A stretch of 64,000 nt of DNA from an uncultured Eubacteriales bacterium (GTDB taxonomy: Bacteria > Bacillota > Clostridia > Christensenellales > Aristaeellaceae), in the NCBI GenBank assembly GCA_902765735.1, contig CACXBB010000006.1:56168-120167 (forward strand), read 5' to 3'. This document shows, piece by piece, positions 49,945-58,900 of the stretch (the first letter of the stretch is position 1; every line of letters starts with the position of its first letter). Made by a program: the position numbers and the translations under genes. Under the pieces are notes generated by a model that ran no database searches, had not been told where the DNA came from, and saw only the letters and a list, made by a program, of their open reading frames with translations.

Positions 49945-51843
49945 TTGAGCGAGATCACCAAAACCTTCATCACTCTCGAAGAGATGGAAGCCGCGACCAA
50001 CCGTCTGCTCGAAACCGCGCAGAAGGTCGGCGCTGACACCTGGCAGCAGCGCGTGAAGAATCAGACCCCGCACTGCAAGTTCGGCGAAGAGGGCATCTGC
50101 TGCCGCATCTGCACGATGGGCCCCTGCCGCATCACCCCCAAGGCGCCCCGCGGCATCTGCGGCTGCGACCGCGACGGCATTGTCGGTCGCAACTACCTGC
50201 GCTTCACCGCCGGCGGCGCCGCGACCCACTCCGACCACGGCCGCAACATCGCCAACGTGCTCTACCTCGCCAGGGAGGGCGGCGACTACCAGGTCAAGGA
50301 CCCCGAGAAGCTGATCCGCATCGCCAAGGAATGGGATATCGAGACCGAGGGCCGCGACATCTACGACCTCGCTCATGAGGTCGCCGAGACGGGCCTGATG
50401 GAGTACGGCAAGCCCTTCGGCGTCCAGCGCTTCCTGAAGCGCGCCCCCGAGGTGCGCCAGAAGGTCTGGCACGACGCCGAGATCGAGCCCCGCGCCATCG
50501 ACCGCGAGGTCTCCCAGTCCATGCACATGACCCACATGGGCTGTTCCTCCAAGGCGGAGGCGCTGGTGCGCCAGTCCCTGCGCGCCGGCCTGTCCGACGG
50601 CTGGGGCGGCTCCATGATGGGCACCGAGTTCTCCGACGTGCTCTTCGGCACCCCCAAGCCCATTGACACCAACGCCAACCTGGGCGTCATGGAAGAGGAC
50701 ATGGTCAACATCATCGTCCACGGCCACGATCCGTCGCTGTCCGAGATGGTCGTGTTCTACGCGCAGGATCCCGAGATGGTCGCTCTGGCCAAGGAGATGG
50801 GCGCGAAGGGCATCAACGTCTGCGGCGTGTGCTGCACCGCCAACGAGGTGGCCATGCGCCACGGCATCCCGATGGCCGGCAACTTCCTCCAGCAGGAGAA
50901 CGTGGTGCTGACCGGCGCCTGCGAGGCCATCGTGGTGGACGTGCAGTGCATCTTCCCGGCCCTGGGCCCGCTCTCCAAGTGCTTCCACACCAAGTTCATC
51001 ACCACCTCCGAAATCGCGCAGATGCCCGATTCCGATTTCATTAAGTTCGAAGAAGACAACGCCGGCGCCAACGCCCGCAAGATCGTGGAGATGGCCGTGC
51101 GCAACTTCAAGAACCGCAAGCCCGAGCTGGTGCACATTCCCCAGCTCAAGACCAACGCCACCGTGGGCTACTCCGTCGAAGCCATCAAGAAGTGCCTGGA
51201 CGGCGTCACCAACAGCCACCTGGATCCGATCAACACCATGATCCCGCTGATCCAGTGCGTGAAGTCCGGCGTGCTGCGCGGCGCGGTCGCGCTGGTGGGC
51301 TGCAACAACCCCCGCGTGCGTCCCGACTACGCCCACGTCGAGCTGATGAAGAAGCTCATCGCCAACGACGTGATCGTCATCGTCTCCGGCTGCTCCGCCC
51401 AGGCCGCGGGCAAGGCGGGCCTTTTGAGCAAGGAGGCCAAGGAGCTTTGCGGCGAGGGCCTCAAGCGCGTCTGCCAGCTGGTGGACATCCCGCCGATTCT
51501 GCACATGGGCTCCTGCGTGGACATTTCCCGCATGATGATTCTGGCCGCCGATATCGCCAAGGACTGGGGCATCGACATCTGTGAGATCCCCGTCGTGGGC
51601 TGCGCCCCCGAGTACATGTCCGAGAAGGCGGTCTCCATCGGCAACTACGTCGTCGCCACCGGCATCGACACCTTCCTGGGCGTCAACCCCTACACCAAGG
51701 GCGGCCCCGGCGTGGAGGCGCTGTTGCAGGGCAGCATCAAGGATTGGGTCGGCGCGAACTTCACCGTCGAACTCGATATCGAAAAGATGGGCGACGAGAT
51801 GATCGAGCGCATCGAAGAGAAGCGCGTCGCGCTGGGCATCTGA
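49945..51843 (+). CDS. cooS: Anaerobic Ni-Fe carbon-monoxide dehydrogenase catalytic subunit
   Basis: 632 residues (CooS/AcsA class). The N-terminal Cys set for clusters B and D is CKFGEEGICCRICTMGPC...GICGC; further C-cluster ligands occur in the MTHMGCSSKAE, VCGVCCTANE, VGCNNPR, SGCSAQ and GSCVD segments. It oxidises CO or reduces CO2 to CO for ACS. The start is TTG at 49945 (GGGAGGAA 6-7 nt upstream), reading LSEITKTFITLEEME; the upstream ORF extension to 49792 is translation of the leader. First of cooS-cooC-acsB. Confidence 0.96.
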   Translation: MSEITKTFITLEEMEAATNRLLETAQKVGADTWQQRVKNQTPHCKFGEEGICCRICTMGPCRITPKAPRGICGCDRDGIVGRNYLRFTAGGAATHSDHGRNIANVLYLAREGGDYQVKDPEKLIRIAKEWDIETEGRDIYDLAHEVAETGLMEYGKPFGVQRFLKRAPEVRQKVWHDAEIEPRAIDREVSQSMHMTHMGCSSKAEALVRQSLRAGLSDGWGGSMMGTEFSDVLFGTPKPIDTNANLGVMEEDMVNIIVHGHDPSLSEMVVFYAQDPEMVALAKEMGAKGINVCGVCCTANEVAMRHGIPMAGNFLQQENVVLTGACEAIVVDVQCIFPALGPLSKCFHTKFITTSEIAQMPDSDFIKFEEDNAGANARKIVEMAVRNFKNRKPELVHIPQLKTNATVGYSVEAIKKCLDGVTNSHLDPINTMIPLIQCVKSGVLRGAVALVGCNNPRVRPDYAHVELMKKLIANDVIVIVSGCSAQAAGKAGLLSKEAKELCGEGLKRVCQLVDIPPILHMGSCVDISRMMILAADIAKDWGIDICEIPVVGCAPEYMSEKAVSIGNYVVATGIDTFLGVNPYTKGGPGVEALLQGSIKDWVGANFTVELDIEKMGDEMIERIEEKRVALGI

Positions 51844-51891
51844 TAAACAGGATTTCCCTGTCACTATAATATTGGAAGGATTGAGCGAACG

Positions 51892-52662
51892 ATGAAAGTA
51901 GCCGTCACCGGAAAGGGCGGGGTCGGCAAGACCACACTCTCCGCCGTGCTCGCGCGTCTCTACGCCGACGAGGGCCGCACCGTGCTGGCCGCGGATGTGG
52001 ACCCGGACGCGAACCTGGGCCTGGCGCTGGGCTTCTCGGAGGAGGAGGTCAATGCGATCACCCCGATTTCCAGGATGCGCAAGCTGGTTGAGGAGCGCAC
52101 CGGCGCGAACAACCTGAACAAGTTCTTCAAGCTCAATCCGCAGGTGAGCGATATCCCCGACGCCTACGCCCGCGAGATCAACGGCGTGAAGCTGCTGGTC
52201 ATGGGCACGGTGGAGACCGGCGGCTCCGGCTGCGTGTGCCCCGAGCACGTGATGCTCAAGGCCATACTGTCCTCCCTCGTGTTCCGCAAGGACGACGTGG
52301 TGATCATGGACATGGAGGCCGGCCTGGAGCACCTGGGCCGCGGCACCGCCAGCATGATGGACCAGTTCATCGTGGTCATCGAGCCCGGCGCCCGCAGCAT
52401 CCAGACCTACGAGAAGGTCAAGCAGCTCGCCGCCGACATCGGCATCCACCGGGTGCGCGTGGTGGCCAACAAGGTGCGCGACGCGCAGGATGAGGCGTTT
52501 CTCAAAAACCGCATCCCTGAGGACGCGCTCCTGGGCTTCATCCACTACTCCGGCGAGGTGATCGACGCCGACCGGCGCGGCATGTCGCCCTACGACACCA
52601 GCCCCCAAACCGTCGAGGAGATTCGCGCCATCAAGGCAAGGATCGATGCTGAAAAAGCGTAA
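51892..52662 (+). CDS. cooC: CooC nickel-insertion ATPase for CO dehydrogenase
   Basis: 256 residues. The first residues are MKVAVTGKGGVGKTTLSAVL (deviant Walker A), then VDPDANLGLALG, and the Ni-binding CxC in GSGCVCPEH (about 114-122). It is only distantly similar to the other CooC in this window. It uses ATP to mature the C-cluster of CooS, between whose gene and acsB it lies. GGAAGGA upstream of the ATG. Confidence 0.94.
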   Translation: MKVAVTGKGGVGKTTLSAVLARLYADEGRTVLAADVDPDANLGLALGFSEEEVNAITPISRMRKLVEERTGANNLNKFFKLNPQVSDIPDAYAREINGVKLLVMGTVETGGSGCVCPEHVMLKAILSSLVFRKDDVVIMDMEAGLEHLGRGTASMMDQFIVVIEPGARSIQTYEKVKQLAADIGIHRVRVVANKVRDAQDEAFLKNRIPEDALLGFIHYSGEVIDADRRGMSPYDTSPQTVEEIRAIKARIDAEKA

Positions 52663-52680
52663 CACACTACAGAATCTATC

Positions 52681-54837
52681 ATGAAAGGAATGTTAGCATA
52701 CATGGGACTGTTTCAGACTGTATTCCGTGGTTCCGATGAAATGTACTTCAAGGCCGAAGAGGAGCTGAACGCCGTCATCGCCGAGCTGGGCGAGGACGCC
52801 GCGATGCAGATGCCCGACACTGCCTACTTCCTGGCCTGCATCTACGCCTACCTGGGCATCAAGGTCACCACCCTGGGCGAGCTGAAGGCCGCTCTTGCCG
52901 AGATCCGCAAGATGATGACCCGCGAAAACCGCACCAAGTCCATCTTCGACTCCGGCGTCGCCACCGCCATGGCCGCCGAGGTGATCGAGGCCTGCAAATA
53001 CGCCCGCACCCCCACCCCCTACGAGAACACCCAGTACCACGGCCACTTCTCCGACGCCGAGGTGCGCGAGCTGGGCGTGCCGCTGGTCACCCGCGACATC
53101 CCGGGCTTCGTGGTCATGATCGGCCCCGCCCCCACCGCTGAGGAAGCGCTGGAGACCGTCAAGGGCTATCAGGCCCGCGGCATCTTCGTGTTCATGATCG
53201 GCGGCATCATCGACCAGGTGCACTCCCTGGGCATGACCACCGGCTTCAACGTGCGCGCCGTGGCCGTCGGCCCCGACATCTGGGCCGTGGGTCACATCAT
53301 CTCCCTGGTGTGCCGCGCCACCTTCATCTTCGGCGCGACCCAGCCCGGCGACGCCCAGGCGTTCCATGACTACACCTTCAAGCGCATCTTCGCGTTCGTC
53401 AACGCCTATGCGCCCGTGGCGGACATCGTCGTGGCCTGCGGCGCCGGCGCCATCAAGATGGGCTTCCCGGTCATCACCAATGACGACCACGATCCCACCT
53501 GGCCCGTGCCGAAGTCCCTGATCGTGTACAAGGACACCAAGGACTGGATCGAGACCTCCCTCGAGGCCCGCGACATCAAGATCAAGGTCACCAACATCGA
53601 CATCCCCGTGTCCTTCTCCTCCGCCTTCGAGGGCGAGATCATCCGCAAGAAGGACATGCGCATCGAGATGGACGGCTCCCGCGTGGACTGCGTCGAGCTG
53701 GTCCGCATGAGGGAGCCCCACGAGATCGAGGATCACCTGATCACCGTGGAGGGCCCCGACTTCGACGCCTTTGACGTGGGCGCGAAGATCCCGATCGCCT
53801 ACATCGTCGAGGTCGCCGGCAAGACCATGCAGCCCGACTTCGAGGGCGTGTTCGAGCGCAAGTTCCACTCCTTCCTCAACTGCATCGAGGGCGTCATGCA
53901 CACCGGCCAGCGCGACATGATCCGCATCCGCGTGTCCAACGCCTCCTTCGACGCCGGCTTCCGCGCCAGGCACATCGGCGAGGTGCTCTACGCCAAGATC
54001 AAGTCCGAATACGACACCGTCGTGGACAAGTGCCAGGTGAAGATCTACACCGATCCCGAGAAGGTCAAGGAGCTGCGCGTCGAGGCGAACCACGTCTTCG
54101 ACCTGCGCGACGAGCGCCTCAAGAGCATGACCGACGAGTCCGTGGACGTGTTCTACACCTGCATCCTCTGCCAGGCGTTCTCCCCGTCACACGTGTGCAT
54201 CGTCACCCCCGAGCGCCTGGGCCTGTGCGGCGCTGTCTCCTGGCTGGACGCCAAGGCCACCAATGAGCTCGACCCCAACGGCCCCTGCCAGATCGTGCCC
54301 AAGACCCGCATGATCGACGAGCGCGTCGGCCGCTATGAGGACGTCAACGAGGCCGTCAACAAGTACTCCCACGGCGCGCTGGAGCAGGTCACCCTGTACT
54401 CCATCATGGAGGATCCCATGACCTCCTGCGGCTGCTTCGAGTGCATCTGCGGCATCGAGCCCCTGTCCAACGGCGTGGTCATCGTCAACCGCGAGCACGT
54501 GGGCCTCACCCCCATGGGCATGAGCTTCTCCGAGCTGGCCTCCATGACCGGCGGCGGCGTGCAGACCCCCGGCTTCATGGGCCACGGCAAGCACTTCATC
54601 GCCTCAAAGAAGTTCATCAAGGCCGAGGGCGGCCTGGCCCGCATCGTCTGGCTGCCGAAGGCCCTCAAGGAGCAGATCGCCGAGCGCCTGAACGAGTCCG
54701 CCAAGGAGCTCTACGGCATCGATGACTTCACCAGCATGATCGCCGATGAGACCGTCTGCACCGAGGATCCCGAGGAGCTCCTCAACTTCCTCACCGAGGT
54801 CGGCCATCCCGTGCTGGGCATGGAGCCTCTGATGTAA
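52681..54837 (+). CDS. acsB: Acetyl-CoA synthase (CODH/ACS beta subunit)
   Basis: 718 residues. The A-cluster ligands are present with a constant 12-residue offset to Moorella ACS: C497, C506, C516, C583 and C585 (CILCQAFSPSHVC, GLCG, MTSCGCF). It joins CO, a methyl group from the corrinoid protein and CoA to acetyl-CoA. Length fits the family (Moorella 729). Start is uncertain: ATG at 52681 has no Shine-Dalgarno, whereas ATG at 52702 (MGLFQTVF) follows AAAGGA at 12 nt. The N-terminal CODH-contacting region is present. Last in the operon. Confidence 0.96.
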   Translation: MKGMLAYMGLFQTVFRGSDEMYFKAEEELNAVIAELGEDAAMQMPDTAYFLACIYAYLGIKVTTLGELKAALAEIRKMMTRENRTKSIFDSGVATAMAAEVIEACKYARTPTPYENTQYHGHFSDAEVRELGVPLVTRDIPGFVVMIGPAPTAEEALETVKGYQARGIFVFMIGGIIDQVHSLGMTTGFNVRAVAVGPDIWAVGHIISLVCRATFIFGATQPGDAQAFHDYTFKRIFAFVNAYAPVADIVVACGAGAIKMGFPVITNDDHDPTWPVPKSLIVYKDTKDWIETSLEARDIKIKVTNIDIPVSFSSAFEGEIIRKKDMRIEMDGSRVDCVELVRMREPHEIEDHLITVEGPDFDAFDVGAKIPIAYIVEVAGKTMQPDFEGVFERKFHSFLNCIEGVMHTGQRDMIRIRVSNASFDAGFRARHIGEVLYAKIKSEYDTVVDKCQVKIYTDPEKVKELRVEANHVFDLRDERLKSMTDESVDVFYTCILCQAFSPSHVCIVTPERLGLCGAVSWLDAKATNELDPNGPCQIVPKTRMIDERVGRYEDVNEAVNKYSHGALEQVTLYSIMEDPMTSCGCFECICGIEPLSNGVVIVNREHVGLTPMGMSFSELASMTGGGVQTPGFMGHGKHFIASKKFIKAEGGLARIVWLPKALKEQIAERLNESAKELYGIDDFTSMIADETVCTEDPEELLNFLTEVGHPVLGMEPLM

Positions 54838-54858
54838 ACCGTCAACCCGATTGGATGT

Positions 54859-55006
54859 GGGCTGTCTCAAAACGAAATCATTGATGAGAAATGAATCGAC
54901 CCAACCGTAGGGACGCCATAATTGGCGTCCACGGGCGACAATTATGCCGCCCCTACGGCGTTTCAGATTCCTCTTCCGTCATCGGTTTCTGTTTTGAGAC
55001 GGCCCC
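54859..55006. mobile_element. MITE-like element after acsB
   Basis: 148 bp with inverted ends GGGCTGTCTCAAAACG (54859-54874) and GTTTTGAGACGGCCCC (54991-55006). Interior holds GTAGGGACGCCATAATTGGC and GGCGGCATAAT-type units. No gene; the rest of this 377-nt gap carries another GTAGGGACGCCATAATTGG unit (55042) and a CCTTCCCCTTCAGGGGAAGG hairpin. Confidence 0.8.
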
Positions 55007-55214
55007 ATCTCTTTTATTTACGATAACGACCATGCGCGTCCCCGTAGGGACGCCATAATTGGCGTCCGCCATGCCTTCCCCTTCAGGGGAAGGTGGATTA
55101 ATGCCGCAAGGCATTAAGACGGAAGAGGTCGTCCCCCATTCCCCATCCCCCATTCAAAAAAGTCGAACTGTCCGCCATCCGGGGGACACTGACCATCATC
55201 GACGAGGTACTGAT

Positions 55215-55775
55215 ATGAACACAAACATCGATTTGACCGGCGTCACGCTGCGCACCGAGCGCCTGACCCTCCGCCCCTGGCAGGCCAGCGACCTCGACGA
55301 CTTCTACGCCTATGCCCGGGAGGACGGCGTCGGCCAGATGGCCGGGTGGCTGCCTCACAAGAGCCTCGACGAGTCCCGGGAGATCCTCGACATGTTCATC
55401 CGGGAGAAAAAGACCTTCGCCATCGTCCATCAGGGCAGGGCTGTGGGCTCCGTCGGCATCGAGCGCTACAACGAGGCCGCCTTCCCGGAGCTTGCGGACC
55501 TGCGCGGCCGGGAGATCGGCTACGTGCTGTCGAAGACTCTCTGGGGGCGGAGCCTCATGCCCGAGGCGGTGCGAGCCGTCACGGCGTACCTCTTCGACGA
55601 TGTGCAGCTGGACTTCGTGCTCGTCGGCCACTTTCCGTGGAACCGTCAGTCCGGGCGCGTGATTGAAAAGTGCGGCTTCCGGTACGTCAAAACCATCAAA
55701 TATGAGACGCGGTGCGGCACCGTGGAGGACTCCCGGGAATACATATTGCGCAATCCCCGGCAACAGGAGGCATGA
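55215..55775 (+). CDS. GNAT-family N-acetyltransferase
   Basis: 186 residues of the RimJ/RimL type: LRTERLTLRPWQASDLDDFYAY, VGSVGIERY, GREIGYVLSKTLWGRSLMPEAVRA and the late HFPWNRQSGRVIEKCGF (acetyl-CoA site and catalytic Asn/Tyr region). Target unknown; ribosomal protein or small amine possible. ATG at 55215; earlier in-frame starts lie in repeat DNA. Its stop overlaps the next gene's start region, so it is coupled to the folate gene. Confidence 0.88.
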   Translation: MNTNIDLTGVTLRTERLTLRPWQASDLDDFYAYAREDGVGQMAGWLPHKSLDESREILDMFIREKKTFAIVHQGRAVGSVGIERYNEAAFPELADLRGREIGYVLSKTLWGRSLMPEAVRAVTAYLFDDVQLDFVLVGHFPWNRQSGRVIEKCGFRYVKTIKYETRCGTVEDSREYILRNPRQQEA

Positions 55776-55777
55776 TC

Positions 55778-56317
55778 ATGGACAAAAAGGCCCTGCGCCG
55801 CCTGATCGGCGCCAAAAAGAGCGCCCTGACCCCGGAGGAGGTCGGGCGCAGGAGCGCGATACTGTCCGAAAGGCTGTTTGAGACGCCCCAGTACCGCTCT
55901 TGCCGGTCGCTGTATGCCTACCTGTCCTTCAACCAGGAGGTGCGCACCGATCCCATCATCAAGCGCGCCTGGGCGGACGGCAAGCGGGTGGCGGTGCCGA
56001 AGGTCATGGGGCGCGAGATGGCCTTCATCTGGATCGACAGCTTTGACGGCCTGGCCCCCCAGGGCGCGTACAACATCCCGGAGCCCGTCGCGGACGGCCC
56101 CGTGGCCGACGATCAGGCTGCCCTGGTGCTGATGCCCGGGCTGGCCTTCGACCCCGAGGGCCACCGGGTGGGCTACGGCGGCGGCTTCTACGACCGCTTC
56201 CTGGCCGCCGAGCCCGGCCACTCGCTGGTGGCGCTGTGCTACGACTTCCAGATGCTCGATCATCTGGAGGTGGAGGATCACGACATCCCGGTGGATGTGG
56301 TCATCACCGACGCATAA
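55778..56317 (+). CDS. fthC: 5-formyltetrahydrofolate cyclo-ligase
   Basis: 179 residues, full length. The Arg/Lys-rich start MDKKALRRLIGAKKSALTP and the C-terminal nucleotide motif VGYGGGFYDRFLA are diagnostic. Converts 5-formyl-THF to 5,10-methenyl-THF with ATP, recovering the folate side-product of the formyl/methenyl steps. It complements fhs-fchA-folD a few kb away. ATG at 55778, AGGAGG with spacing 7; an ATG six nt earlier is too close to it. Confidence 0.92.
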   Translation: MDKKALRRLIGAKKSALTPEEVGRRSAILSERLFETPQYRSCRSLYAYLSFNQEVRTDPIIKRAWADGKRVAVPKVMGREMAFIWIDSFDGLAPQGAYNIPEPVADGPVADDQAALVLMPGLAFDPEGHRVGYGGGFYDRFLAAEPGHSLVALCYDFQMLDHLEVEDHDIPVDVVITDA

Positions 56318-56324
56318 AGATAAC

Positions 56325-56515
56325 GGGCGATGAGGGCATCGCCCCTACGCGGCGGTAGCCGTAGGGGCGGCATTCATGCCGCCCGCGGACGCCATGAATG
56401 GCGTCCCTACAAGTGGATTGCACCGTATGGTCATCATTATAAAACAACCCTCTATACGTGATGTATTCCGTAGGTGCGATCCCCTGATCGCCCGCCGCAC
56501 CGAACAACCGCCATG
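56325..56515. repeat. Palindrome cluster, sister of 44826-45000
   Basis: Same order of units as the copy at 44826: GGGCGATGAGGGCATCGCCC, GTAGGGGCGGCATTCATGCC, GGACGCCATGAATGGCGTCC, then a TAGGTGCGATCCCCTGATCG unit. No gene. Confidence 0.75.
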
Positions 56516-56597
56516 GGCGCAACAGCGAGTTGCTTGTGCTGCCGGTACCTCTTATAGTACAATGATCTTACAATCAGATTACGGGGAGGTACTTGCA

Positions 56598-57362
56598 ATG
56601 AATACGCAGAACGTGATCTATAAGCTCAGGACGAACCTGGGCCTTTCTCAGGACGATCTGGCCGAGAGGGTATTCGTCACCCGGCAGGCGGTATCCCGCT
56701 GGGAGAACGGCGAAACCGTGCCGAACACGGAGACGCTGAAGCTCCTGTCGAGGCTCTTCCACGTCTCCATCAATACGCTGCTCGGCTCACCGGAAAAGCT
56801 GATCTGTCAGTGCTGCGGCATGCCGCTGGAGGACGACATCCTCGGAAGGGACAGGGACGGGACCCCCAACGAGCATTACTGCCAGTGGTGCTATGCGGAC
56901 GGGACCTACACGTACAGCAATATGGACGACCTGATCGACGTCTGCGTGGGGCACATGGTCGATGAAAACCTCTCCGAGGAACAGGCCCGCGCCTATCTGA
57001 AGCAGACGCTGCCGAAGCTGGATTACTGGAAGCGCTACGAGCAGCTGAGCGACAACGGACAGTTTGAATCGTTCAAGAAGCAGTTGATCGATGAAATCAA
57101 CGCGCTTCACATCGAAGGCATGCCCAGGCTCGAAAAGCTCAACGCCCTCGTCGGGCGGTTCGTGAATCTGGAATACCCGCTTCCCAGCGGGTTCAAGGCC
57201 AAATTCCTGAACGACCAGACGACTTACCTGGGGAACCAGCTGGAATCTGAATTCGGCAAAGAGCGGTGCTTCGGTGTCGTGGCCTGCATGGACTTCATAC
57301 TGATCTGCACCTATGAAAAGGATGGCGTCAATCCGGAGCTTGTGCTGTATAAGAAGAGATAG
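56598..57362 (+). CDS. XRE-family regulator with a zinc-ribbon domain
   Basis: 254 residues. N-terminal XRE helix-turn-helix (about 5-60: LRTNLGLSQDDLAERVFVTRQ, VSRWENGETVP), then a putative zinc ribbon (PF12674-like; CQCCGMPL...HYCQWCYADG, about 74-105), then a helical part with a C-terminal beta domain. The product probably senses a signal through the C-terminal part and represses or activates. ATG at 56598 with GGGGAGG; possible promoter TTGTGC-18-TACAAT just upstream. Target unknown; monocistronic. Confidence 0.85.
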   Translation: MNTQNVIYKLRTNLGLSQDDLAERVFVTRQAVSRWENGETVPNTETLKLLSRLFHVSINTLLGSPEKLICQCCGMPLEDDILGRDRDGTPNEHYCQWCYADGTYTYSNMDDLIDVCVGHMVDENLSEEQARAYLKQTLPKLDYWKRYEQLSDNGQFESFKKQLIDEINALHIEGMPRLEKLNALVGRFVNLEYPLPSGFKAKFLNDQTTYLGNQLESEFGKERCFGVVACMDFILICTYEKDGVNPELVLYKKR

Positions 57363-57390
57363 GCGCACCATTCTCACCGACGCATAAACA

Positions 57391-57528
57391 CGACGGGGCT
57401 GTCTCAAAACGAACCAACGCCAGGCAATTCGTCGTAGGGGCGGCATTAATGCCGCCCGCGGACGCCATGAATGGCGTCCCTACGGATAAATTGCAGCGTA
57501 TGATCGTCGTTTTGAGACAGCCTCGTCG
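57391..57528. mobile_element. MITE-like element after the XRE gene
   Basis: 138 bp with inverted ends CGACGGGGCTGTCTCAAAAC (57391) and GTTTTGAGACAGCCTCGTCG (to 57528). The centre has GTAGGGGCGGCATTAATGCC and GGACGCCATGAATGGCGTCC. No gene. It stops 14 nt from the DUF1576 stop codon. Confidence 0.82.
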
Positions 57529-57541
57529 TGTTTTACATCCG

Positions 57542-58849
57542 CTACGCCGTTTTCCTCTGGCGCTTCGGCCTGAAGTAATGCTCCAGTATCGGTATGTAGA
57601 TGAAGCACACGATGCCCGCGGTGAACCCGCCGTTGTACAGGTTGAAGCCGCCGTGGATGCCGGGGACGCTGGTCACCAGGCAGTAGTGCAGCATGCCCGC
57701 CACGATGCCGGCCACGATGCCGTACTCGCCGGAGATTGGCGCGAGGCCGCTGGCGAAGCACAGGCCCACGATGTTGGCCTGCGCGTTGACGGCGAAGGCG
57801 GTGAGCCCGGCCTTATTCAGCAGACCCATGATCACGTAACCGATCATAATCGGGAAGACGTTGAGCGGCGTGGCGCCGTTGCAGCAGCAGCACAGCATGC
57901 AGAAGATCGCGCCCATGGTGGGGCCGGTGAACTTCGCGCCGATCAGGTTGTAGTAGAGCACGATGAACAGGCCGTACACGCCCATGTTCATGATGTTCGC
58001 GCCCACGGAGTACTTCGCGGTGAAGTCGCTCTTGTAACCGGAATCCGTGAGCAGCCTGCCGTAGTCCTTCGTGCCGTTGAGCAGGAAGCCGAACACGACG
58101 CACATCGCGAACAGCGCGATGCAGAAGGCGTTCACGAACAGGCGGTTGCCGTCGCCCAGGTCCGCGCCGATGGCGGGGGCCTCGACGCCCGCGATCTTAT
58201 AGAGCACCGCGTAGATCAGAAAGCACAGAAAGCCCGCCGCGGGCCCGGCGTTGTACAGGTTGTACCCCTTGTGGAAGCTCGGGGAGTGGGCGCACAGCGC
58301 GGGCATGGCGCAGCCGGCGATCACGCCGATGACCAGCGCCAGCAGGACGCCCGCAAAGGTCAGGCGCGGAGTCTCCCCCATGACGGGATAGTAGAACAGC
58401 ACCTGCGTGATCAGCGGGCTGATGGCCGTGGTGAACATGAAGAAGTTCAGGTTCCTGCCGAAGGGCTGCTTCCTGACGAGGGAGTACACGGCCACGCCGA
58501 GCATCAGCGGCAGGATATTGAGGATGTTCATGCCGTAGGAGCAGAAGCCCAGCGTGAGGAAGTAGCCCAGCACCGTGCCGCCGCCGACCTTCGCGCCCGG
58601 CAGGAACATCAGCGCGCAGCACACCGCGCCCACCAGGAAGTAGTTCAACAGCGCGCCGGAGATGCTGCCCAGCTCAGGCTTGAAGTAGTCCTTGGTCAGC
58701 TGTGCCGGCAGCGTGCAGATGCGGCCCAGGCCGGAGAACATGGCGCTTCTGTCGGGCGCGAGCACCGCCCCGATCAGAAACGCCGCGGTAAAGGCGCACA
58801 TCAGCGCCCGAAGCACCCGTCCGGCCTCCATCTTGCGTATGGTTTCCAT
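57542..58849 (-). CDS. DUF1576 membrane protein
   Basis: 435 residues, about twelve hydrophobic segments with an internal duplication (FHKGYNLYNAGPAAGFLCFLIY and IHGGFNLYNGGFTAGIVCFIYI are twin phrases). Family DUF1576, found in Firmicutes, function unknown. It follows folD by 51 nt in a C1 operon, so a formate, folate or small-acid transport role is an inference. The N-terminal ATG has TGACATGG before it and GGAGGGATTGACATG gives a Shine-Dalgarno. Confidence 0.85.
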   Translation of the reverse strand: METIRKMEAGRVLRALMCAFTAAFLIGAVLAPDRSAMFSGLGRICTLPAQLTKDYFKPELGSISGALLNYFLVGAVCCALMFLPGAKVGGGTVLGYFLTLGFCSYGMNILNILPLMLGVAVYSLVRKQPFGRNLNFFMFTTAISPLITQVLFYYPVMGETPRLTFAGVLLALVIGVIAGCAMPALCAHSPSFHKGYNLYNAGPAAGFLCFLIYAVLYKIAGVEAPAIGADLGDGNRLFVNAFCIALFAMCVVFGFLLNGTKDYGRLLTDSGYKSDFTAKYSVGANIMNMGVYGLFIVLYYNLIGAKFTGPTMGAIFCMLCCCCNGATPLNVFPIMIGYVIMGLLNKAGLTAFAVNAQANIVGLCFASGLAPISGEYGIVAGIVAGMLHYCLVTSVPGIHGGFNLYNGGFTAGIVCFIYIPILEHYFRPKRQRKTA

Positions 58850-58900
58850 GTCAATCCCTCCGTAAATACGGGGAGCGAATGTTCGCTCCCCATCATCATT

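Noticed and set aside
49831..52665. A 944-residue minus-strand frame opposite cooS and cooC
   Set aside because: Antisense shadow of two unmistakable metalloenzyme genes.
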